Notes: generated by a model not told the origin, from the sequence alone. A stretch of DNA of 37,914 nucleotides from Lysinibacillus sp. BPa_S21 (GCF_023337795.1 NZ_JALIRS010000023.1:1-37914), one strand, 5' to 3'. Numbered from the stretch's first letter, positions 25,790 to 34,199 are shown. Numbers and translations are program-made.

Positions 25790-27247
25790 ATGAGTGTTTT
25801 TACAGATGTTGGATATCTAGTGCCATTAATTATGTTTGTAAATATTTTAGCAGCAATGGTCATAATTTTTTTAGAGCGTAAAGATGCCACTTCTACATGG
25901 GCATGGATTCTCGTACTATTTTTCATTCCATTAGGTGGGTTTATTTTATACTTGCTATTCGGACGACAATTAAGGAGAAAACATTTATTCCGTTGGGAAG
26001 GACGCAAAGATATTGGTATCGATAACCTCATTAGCTATCAGACAGAAGCAATCCGAGACGATACGTTCGAGTTTCGTATAGAAAATGCGGAACAGTATAA
26101 AGAAATGATTTATATGCATCTTAAAACAAATAATGCCGTACTAACACAAGACAACCACATTGATATTTTTGATGATGGTGCAGATAAATTTGAGCAGCTT
26201 CTAAAAGATATAGAGGCAGCAAAAGATCATATTCACATTCAATATTATATTTTCCGTCTAGACGACTTAGGAACACGCATTGTTACTAAACTTATTAAAA
26301 AAGCAAAACAAGGGGTTAAGGTACGTATTTTATATGATGAAATGGGCTCACGTAACGTTAAGAAACGTCATTTCAAGGAATTGCTTCATGCAGGTGGTGA
26401 AATTGAAGTATTTTTCCCATCCACTTTACCACTTATAAACCCCCGTCTAAATTTTAGAAATCACCGAAAAATTGTTGTGATTGATGGCCGTATTGGTTAT
26501 ATCGGTGGCTTTAATGTCGGCGATGAATACCTTGGTCTACAAAAGAAGTTCGGCTATTGGAGAGATACACATTTACGTATTGAAGGTAGTGCCGTACATC
26601 CATTACAAACACGCTTTTTACTTGATTGGAATCAAGCTTGCGAACATCAGAAAATGGGTTATTCAGACCGTTACTTCCCTGCTATCCCGAAAAAAGGCGA
26701 TGTAGGCTTACAAATCGTGTCAAGCGGACCTGACTCTGACTGGGAACAAATTAAAATTGGTTATTTAAAGCTTATTAATATGGCGAAAAAATATATCTAT
26801 ATCCAAACGCCATATTTCATACCAGATGTTAGTTTTTTAGATGCGATTAAAATTGCGACGCTTTCAGGCATTGATGTGAGGATCATGATTCCAAATAAGC
26901 CTGATCATATGTTTGTTTATTGGGCTACATACTCATACGTAGGACAATTATTGCGTGCAGGAGCAAAAGTTTATATTTATGAGAAAGGCTTTATTCACGC
27001 TAAAGCAATTATTATTGACGATGAAGCATCTACAGTCGGAACTGCAAACCTTGACGTACGAAGTTTCAGTTTAAATTTTGAAGTAAATGCCTTTATTTAT
27101 GACTCAACGATTTCACATCGACTTGCTGAGCTATTTGAAAAGGATATTTTTGATTGTACTGAATTAACATGGGAAATGTACAAAAATCGTTCTACACTGA
27201 TTAAATTTAAGGAATCAATTTCACGTTTATTAACACCTATTTTGTAG
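25790..27247 (+). CDS. cls: Cardiolipin synthase
   Basis: A 485-residue phospholipase-D-superfamily enzyme that joins two phosphatidylglycerols into cardiolipin. Two N-terminal membrane helices (about 8-28 and 37-57) anchor it. The two HKD motifs are HRKIVVID (from H225) and HAKAIIIDD (about residue 400), each followed by the usual GG/GTANLD stretch. Full length. It is a single-gene unit with its own terminator. Bacillaceae often carry several paralogues, so this may not be the main one. Confidence 0.95.
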   Translation: MSVFTDVGYLVPLIMFVNILAAMVIIFLERKDATSTWAWILVLFFIPLGGFILYLLFGRQLRRKHLFRWEGRKDIGIDNLISYQTEAIRDDTFEFRIENAEQYKEMIYMHLKTNNAVLTQDNHIDIFDDGADKFEQLLKDIEAAKDHIHIQYYIFRLDDLGTRIVTKLIKKAKQGVKVRILYDEMGSRNVKKRHFKELLHAGGEIEVFFPSTLPLINPRLNFRNHRKIVVIDGRIGYIGGFNVGDEYLGLQKKFGYWRDTHLRIEGSAVHPLQTRFLLDWNQACEHQKMGYSDRYFPAIPKKGDVGLQIVSSGPDSDWEQIKIGYLKLINMAKKYIYIQTPYFIPDVSFLDAIKIATLSGIDVRIMIPNKPDHMFVYWATYSYVGQLLRAGAKVYIYEKGFIHAKAIIIDDEASTVGTANLDVRSFSLNFEVNAFIYDSTISHRLAELFEKDIFDCTELTWEMYKNRSTLIKFKESISRLLTPIL

Positions 27248-27256
27248 AATACAGAG

Positions 27257-27305
27257 AAAGGAAGAGAGCTAGTTCATCATGACGAACAACTCTCTTCCCT
27301 TTTTA
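27257..27305. terminator. Bidirectional terminator between cls and the vanY-like gene
   Basis: A 9-bp stem, GGAAGAGAG/CTCTCTTCC (27260-27268 with 27290-27298), with an inner GTTC/GAAC pair, CTTTTTA following on the plus strand and an A-rich left side. It separates convergent genes. Confidence 0.75.
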
Positions 27306-28079
27306 TTTCACACCTAAATATTCTTCTAGCGTTATATTTTGTTTTTTAATATCTTTTGCTATGTCTACACCAACATAACGGTAATGCCATGACTCATACA
27401 TATAACCTGTGATGTCTTCTTTATTTTTGGGGAATCGTAAAATAAAACCATAGTCTTGGGCGTGTGTAAATAACCATTGTCCTGCTGGTGTTTCACCGAA
27501 TTCTTCAGTTAGCCATAAATTATCTTTACCTTTCTCCCCTATATCAAAGGCTAGACCTGTTTGATGCTCTGAATAACCTGGTCGAGCACTATAGCGATCA
27601 GCCGCAGCTTGTCCATCACGTTTAGCATAGTTATTATATAATGTTGTTTGGTATTCAAAAGATCGATAGCCGCTAAAGGCTACTAAATCAAAACCGTCTT
27701 GTTTTGCTACAGCAAACATTTTGTTTAGCGCTTGGCGTGCCTCAGGATTTTCTTCAGGCGCAAAGGTAGATGGTAGCGGATATATTTTATTCGCTAATAA
27801 AATACCATTAATATATGTTGGCTCAGTTGGTAATGTTTGATTTGGTATATAGCCATTTGCATCTGTCTTTTGCTCTGGCTTCACAGGATGATCCACTGTT
27901 TTTTTCGGCTCTTCTTTTTCAGGTGATTCTTTTTTAGTTGGTTCTGCTGTTTGTTGTTCATGTTCATCTGATGCATTACTTACCTGTTTATTTTTATAGT
28001 TATAAACTACAAAAATAGCTGCAATAAGCGCCACTGAAATTAAAGCACCAAGGATGAGTGGTAAACGTTTCTTTTTCAC
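27303..28079 (-). CDS. VanY-type D-alanyl-D-alanine carboxypeptidase (M15B)
   Basis: A 258-residue protein with one N-terminal membrane anchor (about 6-27), a Lys/Glu/Pro-rich linker (about 30-75) and a peptidase M15B domain. The zinc and catalytic residues lie in SARPGYSEHQTGLAFDIG (His and Asp ligands) and SWHYRYVG (catalytic His). SGYRSFEYQ precedes them. It trims the terminal D-Ala of peptidoglycan peptides outside the membrane. No van resistance genes are nearby, so a housekeeping wall-remodelling role is more likely than glycopeptide resistance. Confidence 0.92.
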   Translation of the reverse strand: MKKKRLPLILGALISVALIAAIFVVYNYKNKQVSNASDEHEQQTAEPTKKESPEKEEPKKTVDHPVKPEQKTDANGYIPNQTLPTEPTYINGILLANKIYPLPSTFAPEENPEARQALNKMFAVAKQDGFDLVAFSGYRSFEYQTTLYNNYAKRDGQAAADRYSARPGYSEHQTGLAFDIGEKGKDNLWLTEEFGETPAGQWLFTHAQDYGFILRFPKNKEDITGYMYESWHYRYVGVDIAKDIKKQNITLEEYLGVK

Positions 28080-28263
28080 TATTTTTTACCCCTTTTAAAG
28101 TTATCTGGCACTACATAGTTGGCTCCTCTGTCGAAGAATTAAATCGATTACAGAAAGAACAATCCTTCAATAAGTACCGATACTAGTTTTTACTATATTG
28201 GTATAGTCTCATTTTATCACTGTTCACAATTTAGGGTGTAAGTTTTCACCAATGATTTTTAAA

Positions 28264-28368
28264 CTTCTTTCAGCGGGTTTCCAAACACCTGTACCAGTCG
28301 CTGCGCTTTCGCACACAGGCCTAAACACAAAGTCGATTCCGGACGCTATTATGCCGAGGCATAATTGA
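28264..28368 (-). repeat. Dispersed repeat family 1, complete copy (B)
   Basis: On the minus strand it begins TCAATTATGCCTCGGCATAA, continues GCGTCCGGAATCGACTTTG, contains GCGAAAGCGCAGCGAC and ends AACCCGCTGAAAGAAG. Head and tail both match copy C at 29617-29714. It starts 12 bases beyond the stop codon of the 82-residue gene. The remainder of the gap (28080-28263) shows nothing else. Confidence 0.7.
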
Positions 28369-28379
28369 TCACTAGCTTG

Positions 28380-28628
28380 TTAGTCTGTGAGAACAATAAT
28401 AAACACAACTATAGAAGCAATTGAGAAAAAGATTGCCATGTACTTCATCCATTTCGCCTCTTTTATATAACCTTGCTCCTTAAAGCTTTTTGCTCTAAAA
28501 CCATTCGATACGGCAAACATAATCGTCATTGCCAATACCGCAAAATTAAAATTACCCATGATAATAAATACGATTGCCGCAATACTTAAAACCGCGACTA
28601 GAATAGATGATACCCACTTTATGTTCAT
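28380..28628 (-). CDS. Small integral membrane protein of unknown function
   Basis: An 82-residue protein with hydrophobic segments at about 5-25, 29-42 and 60-80, separated by a basic stretch (SNGFRAKSFKEQGYIKEAKW). I do not recognise a family. A very good AGGAGGACAG precedes the ATG, so the frame is likely real. It follows yidC on the same strand but behind a terminator. Confidence 0.8.
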   Translation of the reverse strand: MNIKWVSSILVAVLSIAAIVFIIMGNFNFAVLAMTIMFAVSNGFRAKSFKEQGYIKEAKWMKYMAIFFSIASIVVFIIVLTD

Positions 28629-28642
28629 CTTGCTGTCCTCCT

Positions 28643-28672
28643 AAAAAAATCGAGGCTACATAGGCGCCTCGA
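28643..28672 (-). terminator. Terminator after yidC
   Basis: A stem TCGAGGC/GCCTCGA (28650-28656 with 28666-28672), followed on the minus strand by ATTTTTTTA. It overlaps the upstream region of the 82-residue gene. Confidence 0.78.
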
Positions 28673-28691
28673 CATAAATTATTGTATGAAT

Positions 28692-29447
28692 TTACACTTT
28701 TTCCGGATGCTCCGAATAGAATTTTCGACCGATATATGTTTGAATAATCAACAATGCACCGCTGACTGACCAGTAAAGTGGTAGAGCTGCCATAGATGAC
28801 ATCGAGATAAAGACAATCATAATTGGTGAAATATAAATAAACATTTTCATTTGTGCTTTTTGTTGCTCTGGTACCGTCCATAAAGATACACGTGCCTGAA
28901 CTAAATAAACAAGACCAGCTACAACTGTCATAGCGATATCAGGTGAACCTAAGCTAAACCATAAAAACTCATGCGCTTTCACATCTGTAGAATATAAAAT
29001 GGAGAAATAAAGACCCATGATAATTGGCATTTGAATTAACATTGGTAAACAGCCCATATTGAGTGGATTGATACCATGTTTTTGATATAATGCCATCATT
29101 TCTTGTTGATACTGCATTTGCTCTTCTTTCGTCTTTGCTTCTTTCATCTTTTTCTGAACGGCTTCCATTTCAGGCTTAAACGCATCCATTTTCATTTTCA
29201 TCTTTTGTTGCGAACGATAATTTTTTAACATAATCGGCATTAAAATTAAACGAATAAGAACCGTAATAGCGATGATTGCTAAACCATAGCTACCTGAAAA
29301 CATTGTATTACCGAAAAATTCCAGTAAAAATTCCATTGGTTTTACAAAGATACTATAGAAAAAACCTTCTTTGTTTTGCACAGCTTGACAGCCACTAAGA
29401 ACAAAAACGACAAGTCCAAGCATTGAAAATAGCTTCAAATTTTTCAT
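28692..29447 (-). CDS. yidC: Membrane protein insertase YidC (OxaA/SpoIIIJ/YqjG type)
   Basis: A 251-residue lipoprotein insertase. The lipobox VLSGC puts the lipidated Cys near residue 20. Five membrane helices follow, with the basic cytoplasmic hairpin between the first two (about 75-125, rich in Lys/Met) and the conserved region INPLNMGCLPMLIQMPIIMGLY. It inserts proteins into the membrane alone or with SecYEG. The genome should have a second copy beside rnpA (spoIIIJ). No MifM-like leader peptide is visible upstream. Confidence 0.94.
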   Translation of the reverse strand: MKNLKLFSMLGLVVFVLSGCQAVQNKEGFFYSIFVKPMEFLLEFFGNTMFSGSYGLAIIAITVLIRLILMPIMLKNYRSQQKMKMKMDAFKPEMEAVQKKMKEAKTKEEQMQYQQEMMALYQKHGINPLNMGCLPMLIQMPIIMGLYFSILYSTDVKAHEFLWFSLGSPDIAMTVVAGLVYLVQARVSLWTVPEQQKAQMKMFIYISPIMIVFISMSSMAALPLYWSVSGALLIIQTYIGRKFYSEHPEKV

Positions 29448-29481
29448 TTTTCCACCTACTATAATTTATCAACTAAAATGA

Positions 29482-29511
29482 AGTATACATTATTGGGTCT
29501 ATTTTTATCAA
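29482..29511 (-). promoter_or_regulatory. SigA-type promoter of yidC
   Basis: On the minus strand TTGATA (29506-29511), 18 bases and TATACT (29482-29487), about 35 bases before the yidC start codon. Confidence 0.6.
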
Positions 29512-29616
29512 ATAGCAAGTGCTACTAATTCCATCATAAAAAAAGATACGAGCTTTAGCATCGCTAATACGTCCGCATCTATTGATTAATCTTATACTAA
29601 GTGTACTTTTGTCACT

Positions 29617-29714
29617 CAATTATGCCTCAGCATAATTACGTTCAGAAACAGCTTTGTTCTTGTACAAAGTTGTTCTTATTTTTCAGCGGATATTTGCACA
29701 CCCGCTGAAATAAG
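29617..29714 (+). repeat. Dispersed repeat family 1, complete copy (C)
   Basis: The head CAATTATGCCTCAGCATAATT is followed by ACGTTCAGAAACAGCTTTGT, and the tail is TTTGCACACCCGCTGAAATAAG. The tail also forms a hairpin TTTCAGCGG/CCGCTGAAA (29681-29710). The copy ends at the base before the araC-type gene's stop codon and could serve as that gene's 3' end. Confidence 0.7.
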
Positions 29715-30509
29715 TTAAACGTTTTGCAGCTCTGATTCCGTCATCTCAAAACGATAAAACTCATGATGTAGCTCGTCTCGGAAATGTTTGGGCGTTACCC
29801 CAGTATATTTTTTAAAGATGCGGGTAAAATAGCTTTGGTTACAGAAATGGAATTGATCTGAAATAGAAGTAATACTTTTATTAGTGTGTCTAAGGTAGTA
29901 CTGTGATTCTTCTACCCGACGAACATTTAGATATTCAACTAATGTAATACCAACATGTTCTCTAAAAATACGCGATAAGTGACTAGTACTAATATGGAAG
30001 TTATTTGCGATGCTTTCCACTGTTAAGTCATTTTCCAATTCATCATTTATAAACATAATTACTTTATTAACTGTCTGGTGACGGAAAGTCGGTTGCTTAC
30101 GATCTGCGATAAAATAAACAAAGAAATCAATTAAATCATCAGCGAATTGTAAAAATTCAGCGTCTTTCATTTGATTTTCAATCATATCATGACAAGCAAT
30201 GTTAAAAGCAAATGCTTTCTTCGAAGGAACTTGATTGTCTAGCAGTTTACGAGCAACAATTGACGACAAAACAGAAAAATAACTTCGAACAATTTTAATG
30301 ACTTGTTTGCCAAAACGTATTGAAAGAATATCAATTAATTCATGCAAAGATTTCTTAGCCTTTGTAGATTCTAAATGATAGATCTCAAATATTAATTTCG
30401 ACTCAATATTAAAAAATTCCTCTATACCGATGTATTGGTTAATACTATCGATTTCTTGAAAGTATCTTTTGGATATCGTTTCTGACATAGAATGTTGATG
30501 TAGTTGCAT
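29715..30509 (-). CDS. AraC/XylS-family transcriptional regulator
   Basis: A regulator of about 264 residues. The C-terminal 100 residues carry two helix-turn-helix units of the AraC family: LTVESIANNFHISTSHLSR then REHVGITLVEYLNVRRVEES and, in the second, HFCNQSYFTRIFKKYTGVTP. The first 160 residues match no domain I know and lack the cupin-like AraC arm, so the signal is unknown. Starts at 30521 (MGKI) and 30509 (MQLHQ) are both possible. It stands opposite a LytTR regulator across a 500-base AT-rich gap. Confidence 0.88.
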   Translation of the reverse strand: MQLHQHSMSETISKRYFQEIDSINQYIGIEEFFNIESKLIFEIYHLESTKAKKSLHELIDILSIRFGKQVIKIVRSYFSVLSSIVARKLLDNQVPSKKAFAFNIACHDMIENQMKDAEFLQFADDLIDFFVYFIADRKQPTFRHQTVNKVIMFINDELENDLTVESIANNFHISTSHLSRIFREHVGITLVEYLNVRRVEESQYYLRHTNKSITSISDQFHFCNQSYFTRIFKKYTGVTPKHFRDELHHEFYRFEMTESELQNV

Positions 30510-30521
30510 AATCTTCCCCAT

Positions 30522-31012
30522 CTTTCCTCAGATTGCACGCATTGCTTTTACATTTTCTGACAAAAATCTATTTCATATAAGAAAATAGTATTTCCTTACT
30601 AATTGTAAGAATTGAGTCATATTTCACAATTATATAATTGAATATAACTTGAAAGTAACCCAACTAAATCACTAGTTACAAAAAAAAATAGACTATACCG
30701 TTAATTTTACCATATTTTGCGATTTCCTTTCAACCACATTTTGTCTCCTACACTAGTTCTAATTTATCATATGCACATAGTAGAAACCTCGTAAACTTAA
30801 TTACCTATATTTAGATTTTACCATATACCTATCAAAATGAATTAGTAATTATTTAAAATTTGTTACAAATTATGTAATGTAATTTGCATCTTTATATTTC
30901 ATCATTCGACATTTCTCTTTTTTATTCCGAAATCTTCTCTATATAATTTATACGAATATGTAGTAAAATAGATGATAATACTATTTTTAAAAGTTTAGAC
31001 GAGGTGTTAATA
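30522..31012. other. AT-rich regulatory gap between two regulator genes
   Basis: About 490 bases of very AT-rich DNA between divergent regulator genes. It contains the palindrome at 30857-30871 and several TATAAT-like words near 30950. No small gene or repeat is evident. Confidence 0.5.
30857..30871. promoter_or_regulatory. 15-bp palindrome AATTTGTTACAAATT
   Basis: A perfect 7+1+7 palindrome about 140 bases before the LytTR gene. It is identical, apart from the centre base, to the site at 8442-8456 upstream of mazE. Confidence 0.5.
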
Positions 31013-31663
31013 GTGGATCCAAAACAAATAGAAGAAATTATGGAGATTATTAAGGAGTTTTTCCCTGAGAATACTTCCATTGCAATTTCCGATACAAACG
31101 AATACTTGTACTACCAAGCGAGCAAAAAAGTTGATTTGAAAATCAAACCAGGTGACCCGATTAAAGAAGGCTCTGCAGCTCATAAAGCGTTAAACTACGG
31201 ACAAAAGATTAGCTCTTATATTGAGCCTGATGTATTTGGAGTAGCTTACTACGGCATGAGTATTCCTTTAATGGAGGAAGGCGAAACTAAGGGTGCAATC
31301 ACTGCAATCTTCCCACAAAAGCCATCCGCATTTTTAACGAACTACATTACCATCAAAATTGATGACTGCTGGTACCCAATCAAGCATGATCAGGTTATTT
31401 ATCTTGAAACACAGCTCCGAAAAACATTTGTTAAAACAATGAGTCGTGAAGGATATCACCGCTTAAATCTAAGTGATCTTGAGCTATTTTTAGCACCTGA
31501 CTCATTTATACGTTGTCACCGCTCTTATATTGTTAACATTGACTACATTGATGAAATTCAACCAGATTCACATTCAACGTTTTTATTAATCATGAAAGAC
31601 GGTACTCGTATTCCTGTTAGCCAACGCTACGCAAGCTACTTCCGTCGTTCTTTAGGTTTCTAA
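31013..31663 (+). CDS. LytTR-domain transcriptional regulator with sensor-like N-terminus
   Basis: A 216-residue protein. The C-terminal ~100 residues form a LytTR DNA-binding domain (IYLETQLRKTFVKT, then FIRCHRSYIVNIDYIDEI and RIPVSQRYASYFR). The N-terminal ~105 residues look like a small PAS- or cache-like sensor (GSAAHKALNYGQKISSYIEP, VAYYGMSIPLMEEGETKGAI), not a response-regulator receiver, so it is a one-component regulator. I use the GTG at 31013, six bases after GAGGTG. The next gene downstream is the CoA-transferase, which it might control. Confidence 0.87.
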   Translation: MDPKQIEEIMEIIKEFFPENTSIAISDTNEYLYYQASKKVDLKIKPGDPIKEGSAAHKALNYGQKISSYIEPDVFGVAYYGMSIPLMEEGETKGAITAIFPQKPSAFLTNYITIKIDDCWYPIKHDQVIYLETQLRKTFVKTMSREGYHRLNLSDLELFLAPDSFIRCHRSYIVNIDYIDEIQPDSHSTFLLIMKDGTRIPVSQRYASYFRRSLGF

Positions 31664-31675
31664 TCTTTTATAAGT

Positions 31676-31708
31676 ACAGCGAGCATTCTAAATGTTCGCT
31701 GTCTTTTT
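31676..31708 (+). terminator. Terminator after the LytTR gene
   Basis: An 11-bp stem with one G-T pair, ACAGCGAGCAT/ATGTTCGCTGT (31676-31686 with 31692-31702), followed by CTTTTTTATT. Confidence 0.9.
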
Positions 31709-31778
31709 TATTGATTTACATGCACTTCATCAAAAGTTAGAGATAACACTGCTTTAAAACATATACCCATGTGATTAA

Positions 31779-31850
31779 GTTGATTGGAGTAGAGTCAGAG
31801 CGAGCCCTAGGATCAGCGATAGAGCGTTCAGCCGGAGCGGAAATCAACCT
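31779..31850 (+). repeat. Dispersed repeat family 2, short complete copy
   Basis: It starts AGTTGATTGGAG and ends CGGAAATCAACCT, so the ends form an inverted repeat (AGTTGATT against AATCAACCT). The interior is only about 50 bases. It lies between the LytTR terminator and the CoA-transferase promoter region. Confidence 0.65.
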
Positions 31851-31988
31851 CACATTATATGGTTGAATTTCCAAAAGGGAAATTCTCTAAAAATAATACA
31901 CCTCTACATTAAAACGTTTTCTCTGTCGAAAATTCGTTTTTATGCTCGTTTTTCCTAGTTTTACTCAATTTAATGCTATTTCTAAAGT

Positions 31989-32001
31989 AATTGTGACAAT
32001 T
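31989..32001. promoter_or_regulatory. 13-bp palindrome AATTGTGACAATT
   Basis: A perfect palindrome about 120 bases before the CoA-transferase start. It shares the TTGTNACAA core with the palindromes at 8442 and 30857, but its arms are one base shorter. It lies beside a TATTAT -10-like word (32010-32015). Confidence 0.4.
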
Positions 32002-32080
32002 TGGTGATAGTATTATTCAAATGGTTGGAGTCATACTACAACTGAATAAACAGAAAATTCTTACACGTTTTTTCTAGTTT

Positions 32081-32094
32081 TGTAATCGGTTTCC
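32081..32094 (+). promoter_or_regulatory. CcpA binding site (cre) ahead of the CoA-transferase gene
   Basis: TGTAATCGGTTTCC matches the cre consensus TGWAANCGNTNWCA at every position except the last. It lies about 30 bases before the start codon, where CcpA would block transcription when preferred sugars are present. Confidence 0.65.
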
Positions 32095-32123
32095 ATCAAA
32101 CTTTTTTAGGGGAGGATTTTTTA

Positions 32124-33644
32124 ATGGATGCAATTGTTCAAAAACGCCTAGGCTTAAAAGAACTTGAAAGTAAAATTGTTACTGCTGAAGAAGCTGCAGC
32201 ACTGATTTCTGACGGTGATGTAGTTGGTATGAGTGGATTCACTCGTGCGGGGGACGCAAAAGTTGTTCCTATGGCTTTAGTAGAGCGAGCTAAAAACGAA
32301 AAATTCAAAATTGATGTATATACAGGAGCTTCTTTAGGACCTGAAGTAGATAAATACTTAGCTGACGCTGGTGTTATCCGCAAACGTGGGCCGTTCCAAG
32401 GAGATGCAACAATCCGTAATTTAATTAACACTGGTGATGTCCTTTATGTAGACGCTCATCTTTCACATAACGCTGAATTAGTTCGTCAAGGAATTATCGG
32501 ACCAATCAAATATTTAATCCTTGAAGCTGTTGCTATTACAGAAGATGGGTTCATTATCCCAACAAACTCTGTAGGTAACTCACCAATCTTCGCTGATTAC
32601 GCTGAAAATATTATTGTCGAATTAAATATCTCTCATCCTGAAGCTTTAGTAGGTATCCACGATATCTATGTACCAGGTGAGCAAGGTCAACGTGAAGCAA
32701 TCCCAATGACTGATGCTATGCAACGTATTGGTGACATCGGTATTAAAGTAGATCCAGCTAAAATTAAAGCGATCGTTATTTCTGAAGAGCCAGATGCGCC
32801 TTCATTAATCGTTCCACCAGATGAAGAAACACAAACAATGGCGAACATTTTATTAGACTTCTTCAGAGATGAAATTAAAGCTGGTCGCTTAACAAAACAA
32901 TTAATGCCATTACAATCTGGTGTAGGTTCTGTTGCAAACGCTGTACTTGACGGCTTCGCAAATTCAGAATTTGAAGATTTAGTTGTTGCTTCTGAAGTAC
33001 TTCAAGATGCTGTATTCAACTTAATTGATGCTGGTAAAGTTAAATTTGCAGCAGCTACTTCAATTACACTGACTGAAGAATTACAGAAAAAAGTATATGG
33101 CAATCTAGAGAAATACGCTGATAAAATTTGCTTACGTCCACAAGAAATTTCTAACCACCCAGAGCTTATCCGTCGTTTGGGTCTAATCTCAATCAACACT
33201 GCTCTTGAATTAGATATCTATGGCAACGTAAACTCAACACACGTATCTGGTACTCGTATGATGAACGGTATCGGTGGTTCAGGTGACTTTGCACGTAACG
33301 CACGTCTAGGTATTTTCGTTACGAAATCATACGCAAAAGGCGGCGCTATCTCTTCAATCGTGCCAATGGTTTCTCACGTAGACCACACTGAACATGATGT
33401 TGATGTAATCGTAACTGAGCAAGGTATTGCTGACTTACGTGGTCTTGCACCACAAGAGCGTGTACCTTTAATTATCGAGAACTGTGCACACCCAGATTAC
33501 AAAGAACAACTTTGGGATTACTATAACCGTGCTCTAGAAGCAACTGGCGGCCATCAAACACCTCATATTTTAGAGGAAGCACTTTCTTGGCACGTAAATC
33601 TTGCTAAAAACAAAACAATGAAAAAAGAAGTTGCTAAAGCTTAA
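32124..33644 (+). CDS. Succinate/acetate CoA-transferase (acetyl-CoA hydrolase family)
   Basis: A 506-residue family I CoA-transferase of the acetyl-CoA hydrolase/Cat1/AarC type, which moves CoA between succinyl-CoA or acetyl-CoA and the free acids. Visible are GMSGFTRAGDAK near the N-terminus, GVGSVANAVL, the catalytic Glu in ASEVLQDAVF (about residue 290) and GSGDFARNARL plus VTEQGIADLRGL near the C-terminus. The ATG follows GGGGAGGA. The cre site and the upstream LytTR gene suggest control by carbon status. The true acceptor acid cannot be read from sequence. Confidence 0.92.
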   Translation: MDAIVQKRLGLKELESKIVTAEEAAALISDGDVVGMSGFTRAGDAKVVPMALVERAKNEKFKIDVYTGASLGPEVDKYLADAGVIRKRGPFQGDATIRNLINTGDVLYVDAHLSHNAELVRQGIIGPIKYLILEAVAITEDGFIIPTNSVGNSPIFADYAENIIVELNISHPEALVGIHDIYVPGEQGQREAIPMTDAMQRIGDIGIKVDPAKIKAIVISEEPDAPSLIVPPDEETQTMANILLDFFRDEIKAGRLTKQLMPLQSGVGSVANAVLDGFANSEFEDLVVASEVLQDAVFNLIDAGKVKFAAATSITLTEELQKKVYGNLEKYADKICLRPQEISNHPELIRRLGLISINTALELDIYGNVNSTHVSGTRMMNGIGGSGDFARNARLGIFVTKSYAKGGAISSIVPMVSHVDHTEHDVDVIVTEQGIADLRGLAPQERVPLIIENCAHPDYKEQLWDYYNRALEATGGHQTPHILEEALSWHVNLAKNKTMKKEVAKA

Positions 33645-33659
33645 TTTTCATCATTTAGG

Positions 33660-33698
33660 AACGCCTCATAGGTTTAAAACCTTATGAGGCGTTCTTTT
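33660..33698 (+). terminator. Terminator after the CoA-transferase gene
   Basis: An 11-bp stem, AACGCCTCATA/TATGAGGCGTT (33660-33670 with 33683-33693), followed by CTTTTTGG. Confidence 0.9.
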
Positions 33699-33805
33699 TG
33701 GGGTAAAATTCACTTTAAATAGACTCTATGACTGCTAACAAGCCTATATCCCTCTAGGTATTGTCAGCGGGCTTGGAACTGTATTATTAGTATTAGCAAC
33801 TATTA

Positions 33806-33840
33806 AAAAGACCTTCTCATGTAAAAATGAGAAGGTTTTA
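33806..33840. terminator. Terminator of the 102-residue gene, possibly bidirectional
   Basis: A 10-bp stem, ACCTTCTCAT/ATGAGAAGGT (33811-33820 with 33827-33836). On the minus strand it is followed by CTTTTTAA, and on the plus strand by TTTATTAATT. Confidence 0.8.
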
Positions 33841-33844
33841 TTAA

Positions 33845-34153
33845 TTATTTATCTTGTTCCTGAATTTCTCCATTGAAGTAATTGATCCCTGTATGTCCTC
33901 CACCTTCAGCAACCATTTCATTGGAAGCTATCTTTGTTGGAGATGTTCCGGCTTCTGTCGCTACTTCAGTAGTTATACGCTCTGAAATGTTTTCATGCAT
34001 CTCCATATTCGTTGTATTCAAATAAGATGCTAATTTAGATTTCGCATCATTGAACATGTTCAATGCTTTTTCACGATTTTCTTTTTTACTTAAATAAGAT
34101 GCCGCTAAAGCTAACCCTGCAATCACAACACCTGTTCCTTTACTTTTTGCCAT
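33845..34153 (-). CDS. Small protein of unknown function, YtxH-like layout
   Basis: A 102-residue protein with one hydrophobic N-terminal segment (GTGVVIAGLALAASYL, about 6-21), then KKENREKALNMFNDAKSKLASYL, a helical region like those of YtxH-type stress proteins, and an acidic/polar tail. The family is not certain. The ATG follows GGGAGGG. A good SigB-type promoter lies about 50 bases upstream, so it is probably induced by stress. Confidence 0.78.
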   Translation of the reverse strand: MAKSKGTGVVIAGLALAASYLSKKENREKALNMFNDAKSKLASYLNTTNMEMHENISERITTEVATEAGTSPTKIASNEMVAEGGGHTGINYFNGEIQEQDK

Positions 34154-34199
34154 TTTAAATCCCTCCCAAAATTATAGAAACCGGCTTTACAATATATCT

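Noticed and set aside
27303..28079. VanY as part of a glycopeptide resistance cluster
   Set aside because: No vanH, vanA, vanX or two-component genes are nearby, and the ddl in the window is an ordinary cell-wall ligase.
33742..33810. Plus-strand stretch encoding AYIPLGIVSGLGTVLLVLAT, like the end of a membrane protein
   Set aside because: A stop lies two codons upstream, no other frame continues it, and no start or homologous upstream part is found. It is too short to call a pseudogene.
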